Positions 1 through 5,541 of a DNA stretch of 9,761 bases are shown piece by piece. Below the pieces are notes generated by a model that was given only the letters and a program-made list of their open reading frames with translations, had not been told where the DNA came from and did not search any database. Every line of letters begins with the position of its first letter. Within the stretch, counting starts at the first letter, position 1. The DNA is taken from assembly GCA_025360945.1 (NCBI GenBank), contig JANYBE010000149.1:1-9761 (forward strand). The letters run 5' to 3'. Source of the DNA: Rhizobacter sp. GTDB taxonomy: Bacteria > Pseudomonadota > Gammaproteobacteria > Burkholderiales > Burkholderiaceae_C. Both the position numbers and the translations under genes were made by a program.

Positions 1-41
1 GGCGAAACCCCGACTTGCTCACCTGGCTCGATTCCCTGTGA
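1..41 (+). CDS. Possible 3' end of an unidentified gene leaving the window
   Basis: One plus-strand frame is open from the window edge to a TGA at 39-41 and reads RNPDLLTWLDSL. The residues look like an ordinary protein C-terminus (hydrophobic, acidic and Trp residues in a plausible helix), unlike the Arg/Pro-rich shadow frames around it. Twelve codons are too few to name a family, and a chance open stretch of this length is quite possible. If it is real, the gene is convergent with the minus-strand radC remnant that follows. Confidence 0.25.
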   Translation, partial: RNPDLLTWLDSL

Positions 42-48
42 CCTTGCA

Positions 49-119
49 GTAACGCGAAGCTGGAGACTGCACTCGATGCTCGACAACAGCCCTCGTCAGC
101 AGCCCATGCTTCGCATTAC
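49..119. repeat. 12-bp inverted repeat around a 47-bp spacer
   Basis: GTAACGCGAAGC (49-60) is answered by GCTTCGCATTAC (108-119), its reverse complement at 11 of 12 positions. The 47-bp spacer shows no gene. It could be a stem in a transcript, the relic of an element end, or chance. I see no T-tract that would make it an intrinsic terminator, and the integron attC core motifs are absent. Confidence 0.4.
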
Positions 120-133
120 GGATTCCTTGTCAT

Positions 134-169
134 TCAAGAACAAATGCCAAGCTTGCCATTTGCTCTTCA
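134..169. repeat. 36-bp imperfect palindrome at the radC breakpoint
   Basis: Two 18-base arms (134-151 and 152-169) meet without a spacer and pair at 15 of 18 positions. The core, CAAATGCCAAG followed by CTTGCCATTTG, pairs at 10 of 11. The stretch is clearly poorer in G+C than its surroundings. RadC similarity on the minus strand stops at about position 165, so the palindrome sits at the junction between radC-like and unrelated sequence. It may be a scar or end of a mobile element, or a protein-binding site; its nature is not determined by the sequence alone. Confidence 0.55.
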
Positions 170-356
170 GGGTCTGGGTCAGGAGCTCGTGTGCGCGCGA
201 CGGCTCGGCCGCACCCGACGGGTGGTTGTGCGCGAGCACGACCGCGCCGGCATGCAGCTCGAGCGCACGCTTGACGACCTCGCGCGGGTAGACGCGTGGG
301 TAACGATCTAAAGCGCCCTGAACAAGCCGAGTTGTTCCCGTGGCGTGTCGTTGGCG
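165..356 (-). pseudogene. radC: radC remnant (JAMM/MPN-domain RadC family), truncated and frameshifted
   Basis: On the minus strand, positions about 299-165 encode the core of a RadC-family JAMM domain: YPREVVKRALELHAG, then LAHNHPSG with both metal-binding histidines, then AEPSRAHELLTQTLK. In the family the last ligand is an Asp (SxxD), but here that codon reads CAC, His (189-191). Upstream, the expected 'eqLGLFRGTL' segment occurs only in another frame (about 356-309, reading REQLGLFRAL and then a stop at 309-311), so a frameshift separates it from the YPREV part. The N-terminal half and the C-terminal strand after TQTLK are missing, and unrelated codons run on to a stop at 96-98. RadC proteins are usually over 200 residues; about 60 remain. 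Loss of a metal ligand plus truncation argues strongly against function. An intact radC next to fkpB-ispH is, from memory, the usual Burkholderiales arrangement. Confidence 0.75.
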
Positions 357-720
357 CCCTTGGCCCGCGGTCATGTACGGAAGTCGGCAAGGAATCGGTG
401 GCAGGTTCACCGCCGCGATCTTGCCCTATTCCGAAAAGTCGAACGCCCTAGATCGGGCATCTTGTCCGTTTCTCCGCCTGCCGCTATATCTGGCCAACCG
501 GACTGTGCACTCCTCGCCCTCCGCGATTGAGAACACTTGCGCCCGGCCGTGGCGCATCGTCCCGCGCGAGCGCAGGAGCAGACCCAGTGGCGTCGCGAAC
601 GCACCGCCGCGCTGCAGGAAAAGTCCGGGTGGAGGGCCGCCAAGCTCGACGAACAGGGTGCCGGCCTCAAAGCTCGGGGTCGCAAGTTGTTGGACAGTAG
701 CGCCAAGGCGCGGTTGCGCC
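357..720. other. Gap without an assignable gene; two antisense open frames
   Basis: About 360 bases lie between the radC remnant and the XRE gene. Two codon-aligned frames on opposite strands both look somewhat protein-like. A minus-strand frame runs from inside the XRE gene to a TAG at 426-428 and includes FEAGTLFVELGGPPPGLFLQ, but it has no ATG, GTG or TTG before its final third. A plus-strand frame from a TTG at 537 encodes a Lys/Glu/Gln/Arg-rich helical stretch (AQEQTQWRRERTAALQEK) and runs to about 875, overlapping the XRE gene. Hand-counted codon-position GC slightly favours the plus frame, but not decisively. I recognise neither product. This may be decayed coding sequence, possibly brought in with the regulator. 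Confidence 0.3.
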
Positions 721-1047
721 CTAACCGATCGTTGCGAGCAACTGTTTCGCGCGCCTCGTGCGTTGCTCAGCTGGGAGCGTTTGCAAAGCCATCAGCAGGC
801 TGGCGACCGCATCGTCTTCGCAGTAGAGGTAGGGAAGCGAAACGCCGAGGACATTCGCGATTAGTCTGGCGGTAGCAACCGGAGGTTCGTGAACACCACG
901 CTCGTAGCGGCTAATCCGGGCTCTGCTGCTGGACTCATCGATTCCGATGAGCACCCCAACTTTTTCCTGCGACCAGCCCAGCTCTTTGCGTCGTGCTCGG
1001 ATACGACGTCCGACGACCGTTGCTGGTTCTGCAATCTTGCGAAGCAT
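721..1047 (-). CDS. Small XRE-family helix-turn-helix regulator
   Basis: The 108-residue protein carries a Cro/C1-type DNA-binding domain at about residues 10-78. Helix 1 is VVGRRIRARRKELGWSQ; the helix-turn-helix follows through EKVGVLIGIDESSSRARISRYERG, ending in the characteristic SRYERG; the remaining domain helices contain PPVATARLIANVLGVSLPYLY. A short tail (80-108) rich in Arg and Lys follows. No second domain is present, so it is a single-domain regulator like those of phages, toxin-antitoxin modules or genomic islands. ATG at 1047 is chosen because the domain begins about 10 residues later. A weak GAG lies upstream but no strong ribosome-binding site. It is transcribed away from fkpB. 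An inverted repeat in its leader suggests autoregulation. No toxin or phage partner is visible; it lies in the disrupted region beside the radC remnant. Its targets are unknown. Confidence 0.85.
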   Translation of the reverse strand: MLRKIAEPATVVGRRIRARRKELGWSQEKVGVLIGIDESSSRARISRYERGVHEPPVATARLIANVLGVSLPYLYCEDDAVASLLMALQTLPAEQRTRRAKQLLATIG

Positions 1048-1057
1048 GTCACGAGTC

Positions 1058-1097
1058 TCGTAACAGGCTCATAATCTGTCGTTACGAAAGTCGTTAC
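1058..1097. promoter_or_regulatory. Inverted and direct repeats upstream of the XRE gene, likely operator
   Basis: TCGTAAC (1058-1064) and GTTACGA (1081-1087) form a perfect 7-base inverted repeat with a 16-base spacer. A third copy of the half site follows: CGTTAC at 1080-1085 and again at 1092-1097, spaced by 12 bases. On the minus strand the spacer contains GATTAT (1071-1076), a possible -10 element for the XRE gene. Half sites flanking a -10 element directly upstream of a Cro/C1-type regulator are typical of autorepression. The regulator-site link is inferred from position only. Confidence 0.5.
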
Positions 1098-1130
1098 ACG
1101 CAGCGGGCGCGTTTGCCCCGCCATGCCTCG

Positions 1131-1136
1131 TAAAAT
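1131..1136 (+). promoter_or_regulatory. Candidate -10 element of the fkpB-ispH operon
   Basis: TAAAAT lies about 55 bases upstream of the preferred fkpB start and is preceded by CTCG. A convincing -35 hexamer at 16-18 bases is not seen. TTTGCC at 1112-1117 is spaced only 13 bases away, so activity from this -10 alone is uncertain. Confidence 0.35.
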
Positions 1137-1180
1137 CTCCGCCACACTCTATCGGCAGCACGCCACGTGCCCACCGCACC

Positions 1181-1193
1181 AGGATTTCTCTTG
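1181..1193 (+). promoter_or_regulatory. Ribosome-binding site deciding the fkpB start
   Basis: AGGA at 1181-1184 is followed by six bases and then TTG at 1191-1193. The other in-frame candidate, GTG at 1167, has only CACGCCAC in front of it and no Shine-Dalgarno match, so the TTG start is favoured despite being the rarer codon. Confidence 0.45.
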
Positions 1194-1634
1194 AACCAAG
1201 TCCAACCGGGGTCGTTCCTGACCTTGCATTACCGCCTCGCCGGGCCTGACGGCGCCGACCTGATCAATACCTTCAACGACAAGCCGGCAACGCTGTCGCT
1301 CGGCACCGGCGAACTCGCGCCGGCGATTGAAGCGCGCTTGCTCGGTCTACCCGAAGGCACGCACCAGTCGTTCGAGCTCGCGCCGGGTGAGGCCTTCGGC
1401 GAGCGCAACCCCGAGCTGCTGCAGCGCGTGAAGCGCGCGCTACTCAACGAGCTGGGCGACCCGGACGAGCGCTACAGCGCTGGCGATGTGGTGCAGTTTC
1501 CCACCCCGAACGGGCAGGGTGCGTATGCCGGCGTGGTGCGCGAGATCGATGGCGACGTGGTCGTGTTCGACTTCAACCACCCGCTCGCGGGCCGGCCGGT
1601 GACCTTCGAAGTGCAGTTGATCGGAGTGCTTTGA
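1191..1634 (+). CDS. fkpB: FKBP-type peptidyl-prolyl isomerase, SlpA/FkpB type
   Basis: This is a cytoplasmic FKBP-fold prolyl isomerase and chaperone of the SlyD/SlpA group; no signal peptide is present. From the TTG start the product has 147 residues, close to the roughly 149 of E. coli SlpA. The FKBP domain begins VQPGSFLTLHYRLAG (4-18) and continues through SLGTGELAPAIEARLLGLPEG and the ELAPGEAFGERNPEL segment. The insert-in-flap domain ends in the hallmark DFNHPLAG (127-134). The metal-binding His-rich tail of SlyD is absent, which supports the SlpA assignment. A GTG at 1167 would add eight residues (155 total) but lacks a ribosome-binding site. The stop overlaps the ispH start by one base (TGATG), so the two are co-translated; the slpA-lytB pair is a widely conserved proteobacterial neighbourhood. 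Confidence 0.93.
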   Translation: MNQVQPGSFLTLHYRLAGPDGADLINTFNDKPATLSLGTGELAPAIEARLLGLPEGTHQSFELAPGEAFGERNPELLQRVKRALLNELGDPDERYSAGDVVQFPTPNGQGAYAGVVREIDGDVVVFDFNHPLAGRPVTFEVQLIGVL

Positions 1635-2599
1635 TGAGTTCGGGCCTGCAGGACATCGTGCTCGCCGAGCCACGCGGTTTTTGCGCCGGGGTCGATCGCG
1701 CGATCGAGATCGTCGAACGCGCGCTCATCAAGTTCGGTGCGCCGATTTACGTGCGTCACGAGATCGTGCACAACACCTACGTGGTCAACGACCTGAAGGC
1801 CAAGGGCGCGATCTTCATCGAGGACCTGGCCGATGTGCCCCCCGGCGCGACGCTGGTGTTCAGCGCGCACGGTGTGTCGCAGGCAGTGCGGCACGAGGCC
1901 GCACGACGAGGCTTCAGCGTCTTCGACGCAACCTGCCCGCTCGTCACCAAGGTGCACGTGGAAGTTGCCAAGCTCCACAAGGAGGGCTATGACTTCATCA
2001 TGATCGGCCACAAGGGTCACCCCGAGGTCGAGGGCACGATGGGGCAGCTGACCGAGGGCATCTACCTCGTCGAAGACGTGGCCGACGTGGAGCAGGTGCA
2101 GCTCGCGCAGAGCGACAAGCTCGCGGTGGTGACGCAGACGACACTGTCGGTCGACGACGCGGCCGAGATCCTGCGTGCGGTGAAGCGGCGTTTTCCAAAC
2201 GTGCGCGAGCCCAAGCAGCAGGACATCTGCTATGCGACGCAGAACCGCCAGGATGCGATCAAGGTGCTCGCACCGACGGTGGATGTGGTGATCGTCGTCG
2301 GCAGCCCGACCAGCTCGAACAGCAACCGCCTGCGCGAACTCGCGCAGCGACTGGGCACCGACGCCTACATGGTCGATGCACCCGACGACCTGAAGGAAGA
2401 ATGGTTCGAGGGCAAGCGCAGCGTCGGCCTCACGGCGGGAGCATCGGCGCCGGACATCCTGGTGCAGCAGGTGATCGAACGGCTGCGCGCGCTCGGGGCG
2501 GTGTCGGTGCGCAAGCTCGCGGGTGTCGAAGAGACGACGCACTTCCCGCTGCCTCTGGGGCTAGGCGACAAGGCGATGGGCCTCGCGCCCAAGACGTGA
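1634..2599 (+). CDS. ispH: 4-hydroxy-3-methylbut-2-enyl diphosphate reductase (IspH/LytB)
   Basis: IspH is a cytoplasmic iron-sulfur enzyme that reduces HMBPP to IPP and DMAPP, the last step of the MEP isoprenoid pathway. The 321-residue product has the full family length (E. coli about 316). The three cluster cysteines are C17 in PRGFCAGV, C101 in DATCPLVTK and C199 in DICYATQNR. Substrate-site motifs are also intact: H46 in RHEIVHN, H79 in SAHG, the GHKGHPEVEGTMG segment with its catalytic Glu, TQTTLS, and SPTSSNSNR. The ATG at 1634 is chosen over a TTG one codon earlier because it gives the TGATG coupling with fkpB. The stop lies one base from the stop of the convergent small feo-operon gene, so any terminator must lie inside coding sequence. 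Nothing is missing or unusual. Confidence 0.97.
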   Translation: MSSGLQDIVLAEPRGFCAGVDRAIEIVERALIKFGAPIYVRHEIVHNTYVVNDLKAKGAIFIEDLADVPPGATLVFSAHGVSQAVRHEAARRGFSVFDATCPLVTKVHVEVAKLHKEGYDFIMIGHKGHPEVEGTMGQLTEGIYLVEDVADVEQVQLAQSDKLAVVTQTTLSVDDAAEILRAVKRRFPNVREPKQQDICYATQNRQDAIKVLAPTVDVVIVVGSPTSSNSNRLRELAQRLGTDAYMVDAPDDLKEEWFEGKRSVGLTAGASAPDILVQQVIERLRALGAVSVRKLAGVEETTHFPLPLGLGDKAMGLAPKT

Positions 2600-2600
2600 G

Positions 2601-2861
2601 TCAACGCGGCGGGCGTGGGTGGAAGATGATCACCTGCGGCGCTTTCGGCTCAGCTTTGGCCGGTGCATGATCGCAGCCGTCGCAGCCGCAGCCCGAGGAC
2701 ACGGTGGCCGACTTGATCATCTTCAACGCGAGCTGGCCCGGCAGCGGCAGTTTCAGCAACTTCAGCGCGATCGCACGCCGCGCGGCGGCGGGCATCAGCG
2801 TCCAGGCCGCGTAGACCGAACAAGCGACGACCAGCAGCGCGACGATCAGTGTTTGCAACAT
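2601..2861 (-). CDS. Small Cys-rich membrane protein of the feo operon (FeoC-like position)
   Basis: This is an 86-residue protein with one N-terminal transmembrane helix (about 4-24, LIVALLVVACSVYAAWTLM), an amphipathic Ala/Leu/Lys segment (26-50) and a cysteine cluster CGCDGCDH (58-64), followed by a Pro/Lys-rich tail. It starts three bases after feoB stops, and GGGGGC lies upstream of its ATG, so it is the third gene of feoA-feoB-X. The layout recalls the FeoB-associated Cys-rich membrane proteins (Pfam PF12669) and, from memory, a proteobacterial family annotated DUF6587; the exact family was not verified. It is not the winged-helix FeoC of enterobacteria. The cysteines could bind Fe(II) or an iron-sulfur cluster and act on FeoB, which is inference. 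Its stop is one base from that of the convergent ispH. Confidence 0.8.
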   Translation of the reverse strand: MLQTLIVALLVVACSVYAAWTLMPAAARRAIALKLLKLPLPGQLALKMIKSATVSSGCGCDGCDHAPAKAEPKAPQVIIFHPRPPR

Positions 2862-2864
2862 GTC

Positions 2865-4739
2865 TCAGCCCCCGAGCGCCAGCGTGACGCGGTAGGTGAC
2901 GAACGCCGCCACGTAGGCGAGCGCGAACAGGTACGTGGCCAGCATCAACGGGTAACGCCATGAGTTGGTCTCGCGCTTGACGACCGCGAGCGTCGAGATG
3001 CACTGCGGGGCGAACACATACCAAGCGAGCAGCGAATACGCGGTCGCGAGCGACCAGCCCTTGGCGATGATCGGCGAGAGCGCATCGGCTACTTCGCTGC
3101 CCGCGGCCGACATCGAATACACGGTGCCGAGCGCGCCGACCGCGACCTCACGCGCCGCCAGCCCCGGCACTAGCGCGATCGAGATCTGCCAGTTGAAGCC
3201 GATCGGTGCGAACACGTGCTGCAGCGCCTGGCCCAGCCAGCCGGCAATGCTGTACTGGATCGCCGGACCGGTCGCATCCGCGGGCGGCGCGGGATAGCTC
3301 GAGAGGAACCACAGCACGACCATCAGCGCGAAGATGATGCCGCCGACGCGCGCGAGAAAGATGTGCGCGCGCTCCCACAGCCCGAGTGCCAGATTGCGCA
3401 CACCCGGCATGCGGTACGGCGGCAGCTCCAGCATCAGCGGCTGGTAGCAGCTCTTGTTCCAGACGCGCTTGAAGACCCACGCCACCGCCATCGCCGAGAC
3501 CACGCCGGCCACGTACAGGCCGAACAAGGTCAGGCCGCGCAGGTTGAAGCCACCGATGCTGCGCTCAGGCACGAATGCACCGATCAGGAGCGCGTACACC
3601 GGCAGCCGCGCCGAGCAGGTCATCAGCGGGGCGATCATGATCGTGGCAAGCCGATCCTTCCAGTTCGCGATCGTGCGCGTGGCCATGATGCCGGGGATCG
3701 CGCACGCAAAGCTCGACAGCAGCGGGATGAATGCTCGGCCCGACAGGCCCACCTTGCCCATCAGGTTGTCGAGCAAGAACGCGGCGCGCGGCAGATAGCC
3801 CGAGTCCTCGAGCACGAGGATGAAAAAGAACAGGATCAGGATCTGCGGCAGAAACACGATCACGCTACCCAGCCCGGCGATCACGCCGTCGACCAGCAGG
3901 CTGCGCAGCGGGCCTTCGGCCATGTGGGCGGTCGTCCAGCCGCCAAGCCCGGCCATCGCGGCCTTGATCGCGTTCATCGGCACATTGGCCCACGAGAACA
4001 CGGCCTGGAAGATCAGGAACAGCACGACCGCAAGGATCGTAAGGCCCCACACCGGATGCATCACGACCGCGTCGAGGCGGTGATGAAAGCGCTTCGCGTT
4101 CGCGGTGTCGGGCAGCACGGCGGGCTCGACCAGAGCCAGGATGCGGCGCACTTCCTTCTGCAATTGGGCGGACGTGCTGCGCGCGGTCGGTGGCGACGGC
4201 GTCAACGGGGCCCGCGCCGCGGCCGACTCGCGCTCCATCAGTGCCAGCAGCTGCGCATGACCATCGTGCCTGACCGCGACGGTCTCGACGACCGGGCAAC
4301 CGAGTTCGACACTCAGGCGTGCCACATCGATCACCAACCCCTGCGCGCGCGCCACATCGGCCATGTTCAGCGCGACCATCATCGGCCGACCGAGGCTCTT
4401 GAGCTCGAGCACGAGGCGCAGGTTCATGCGCAGGTTCGTCGCATCGACGACGGCGACGACCGCGTCGGGCGCGTCTTCACCAGCACGCCGGCCCTCGATT
4501 ACGTCGAGCGTGACCTGTTCGTCGGGTGTGGCCGGCGTCAGGCTGTAAGCGCCTGGCAGGTCGATCACCGACACGCTCTGGCCGTTGCGCAATCGGGTGC
4601 TGCCTACCTTGCGCTCGACCGTCACGCCGGCATAGTTGGCAACCTTCTGGCGCGCGCCGGTGAGCAGGTTGAACAGTGCCGTCTTGCCACAATTCGGGTT
4701 GCCGACCAGCGCCACGCTCCACGTCGCTTGTGCGCTCAT
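2865..4739 (-). CDS. feoB: Ferrous iron transport protein B
   Basis: FeoB is the inner-membrane Fe(II) transporter, with a cytoplasmic G-protein domain joined to a polytopic permease. The 624-residue product has G1 GNPNCGKT (13-20), G2 Thr40 in YAGVTVE, G3 DLPG (60-63) and G4 NMAD (125-128), then a helical linker (about 190-225). The membrane domain begins near residue 229 and contains both Gate motifs: SSFACAIPGIMATR with C346, and MTCSARLPVY with C375. A further conserved cysteine, C580, lies in APQCIST. It is shorter than E. coli FeoB (773) but within the family range. The ATG at 4739 overlaps the feoA stop (ATGA, four bases), so translation is coupled. A GTG or other start further upstream would run into feoA and is not needed by the domain. 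It is the second gene of feoA-feoB-small Cys protein, downstream of a Fur-like site. Confidence 0.97.
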   Translation of the reverse strand: MSAQATWSVALVGNPNCGKTALFNLLTGARQKVANYAGVTVERKVGSTRLRNGQSVSVIDLPGAYSLTPATPDEQVTLDVIEGRRAGEDAPDAVVAVVDATNLRMNLRLVLELKSLGRPMMVALNMADVARAQGLVIDVARLSVELGCPVVETVAVRHDGHAQLLALMERESAAARAPLTPSPPTARSTSAQLQKEVRRILALVEPAVLPDTANAKRFHHRLDAVVMHPVWGLTILAVVLFLIFQAVFSWANVPMNAIKAAMAGLGGWTTAHMAEGPLRSLLVDGVIAGLGSVIVFLPQILILFFFILVLEDSGYLPRAAFLLDNLMGKVGLSGRAFIPLLSSFACAIPGIMATRTIANWKDRLATIMIAPLMTCSARLPVYALLIGAFVPERSIGGFNLRGLTLFGLYVAGVVSAMAVAWVFKRVWNKSCYQPLMLELPPYRMPGVRNLALGLWERAHIFLARVGGIIFALMVVLWFLSSYPAPPADATGPAIQYSIAGWLGQALQHVFAPIGFNWQISIALVPGLAAREVAVGALGTVYSMSAAGSEVADALSPIIAKGWSLATAYSLLAWYVFAPQCISTLAVVKRETNSWRYPLMLATYLFALAYVAAFVTYRVTLALGG

Positions 4740-4978
4740 GCCGAGATCACCTCGATGCACTGCGCTTCGAGCAACCGCAGCCCGAACATCGTGTCGCCGA
4801 TCAGCACCGCGAGCGGCTCGCGGCCGCCGGGGCCGCGGCGCAGTAGCTGTACCGGCTCACCCGGAATGAAGCCAAGCTCGCCGAGGCGGCGCAGCGCGCT
4901 CTCGTCCATGTCGCTCGACGCAGCCACGACGCGCGCGACCGTCGCGTGCGCGCCGTTGGAGAGTTCATTCAGCAGCAT
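4736..4978 (-). CDS. feoA: Ferrous iron transport protein A (SH3-like)
   Basis: FeoA is a small cytoplasmic SH3-fold protein required for Fe(II) uptake through FeoB. The product has 80 residues, the usual length. It begins MLLNELSNG and has the family pattern ESALRRLGELGFIPGEPVQLLRRGP (26-50), then PLAVLIGDTMFGLRLLEAQCIEV. The ATG at 4978 is chosen because FeoA domains start at this point; the longer open frame upstream is Arg/Ala-rich shadow sequence antisense to nothing conserved and crosses the neighbouring gene. The Shine-Dalgarno is poor. Its stop overlaps the feoB start. The 89-base gap upstream carries the Fur-box-like palindrome, so feoA is likely the first gene of a Fur-controlled unit, although read-through from the upstream operon is also possible. 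Confidence 0.95.
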   Translation of the reverse strand: MLLNELSNGAHATVARVVAASSDMDESALRRLGELGFIPGEPVQLLRRGPGGREPLAVLIGDTMFGLRLLEAQCIEVISA

Positions 4979-5016
4979 GGTGAGTTGGGGGTGCGATAGC
5001 GGTCGATGTACATGCG

Positions 5017-5035
5017 AATGAGATTGTCTCTCATT
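5017..5035 (-). promoter_or_regulatory. Fur-box-like palindrome upstream of feoAB
   Basis: AATGAGATTGTCTCTCATT is a 19-base palindrome: perfect 7-base arms AATGAGA and TCTCATT around five bases, matching the 9-1-9 layout of Fur boxes. It lies 39-57 bases upstream of the feoA ATG. AATGAGA half sites are common in betaproteobacterial Fur targets. No strong -35/-10 pair is evident here (TTGGCG at 5041-5046 on the minus strand has only a weak partner), so the exact promoter is open. Confidence 0.7.
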
Positions 5036-5067
5036 TGTGTCGCCAAGTCCGCCTGCATGTCTTGGCC

Positions 5068-5538
5068 CTACTCGTCGCTGTGCCCGAAGCCGCGCCGGTG
5101 CAGTGCCACCGCCAGCGCCATCGCTACGCCCACGCCCGCGTGCACCCAGCCCAGTGAGGGGCGGACGGCCTCGGGCGCAAAGTAGTACAGCAAGTAGCCG
5201 CTGAGCACGAGCGCTGCGGCTAGCGCGCACAGCGCGAGGCCGGAACGGCGCTGGTGCGCCCAGCGCCGGCGCCGGCTCAGGCGCCAGCCGTGCGGCAGGT
5301 GGGCGGCAGCGACCACACCGAGCATGAACAGACCCGCGAACGCGGCCAGGCCATGCAGGCGCAGCACCCAGGCTTCGAGGGGATGCGGCAGCTCGTTCGC
5401 ACTTGCGAGGTAGTGCATGGCAAGCCAGACCAGGCCCGTGACCAGCAACAGCGCGCCCACCACGTACACGCTCAGGCGATGCCAGCGGGCCAGATGGTGA
5501 GCGGCGGCGTGAGCTGCGGCTTGGACGGCGCGGGTCAT
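5068..5538 (-). CDS. Four-helix membrane protein, probable b-type cytochrome
   Basis: The 156-residue protein has four predicted transmembrane helices at about 22-43, 61-80, 100-120 and 130-147. The Arg-rich loop RLSRRRRWAHQRR (86-98) should be cytoplasmic, placing both termini inside. Histidines sit near helix ends on both faces: H42, H62 and H133 toward the periplasm; H20, H80 and H147 toward the cytoplasm. H62/H133 and H80/H147 could each ligate one b haem, as in DUF4405-like and other small membrane cytochromes that pass quinol electrons to the periplasm. Family membership was judged by topology only. It begins three bases after apbE stops and ends the flavin-redox operon, so it is the natural electron donor to the flavinylated protein. 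The next gene, feoA, follows after a Fur-like site. Confidence 0.7.
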   Translation of the reverse strand: MTRAVQAAAHAAAHHLARWHRLSVYVVGALLLVTGLVWLAMHYLASANELPHPLEAWVLRLHGLAAFAGLFMLGVVAAAHLPHGWRLSRRRRWAHQRRSGLALCALAAALVLSGYLLYYFAPEAVRPSLGWVHAGVGVAMALAVALHRRGFGHSDE

Positions 5539-5541
5539 GGG

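Noticed and set aside
49..119. Integron attC site
   Set aside because: The inverted repeat has a suitable size, but the attC core motifs (RYYYAAC and GTTRRRY) are not found at its ends and no cassette or integrase is visible.
134..169. Intrinsic transcription terminator for the radC remnant
   Set aside because: The palindrome has no loop of its own and no T-tract follows on either strand.
1472..2542. Long minus-strand open frame of about 356 codons
   Set aside because: It lies antisense to fkpB and ispH, whose motifs are complete. Its product is His/Arg/Asp-rich with no domain, as expected for a shadow frame in high-GC DNA.
3216..5021. Plus-strand open frame of about 601 codons
   Set aside because: It is antisense to feoB and feoA. 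The translation is dominated by Arg, His, Gln and Asp with no recognisable domain, while FeoB motifs on the other strand are intact.
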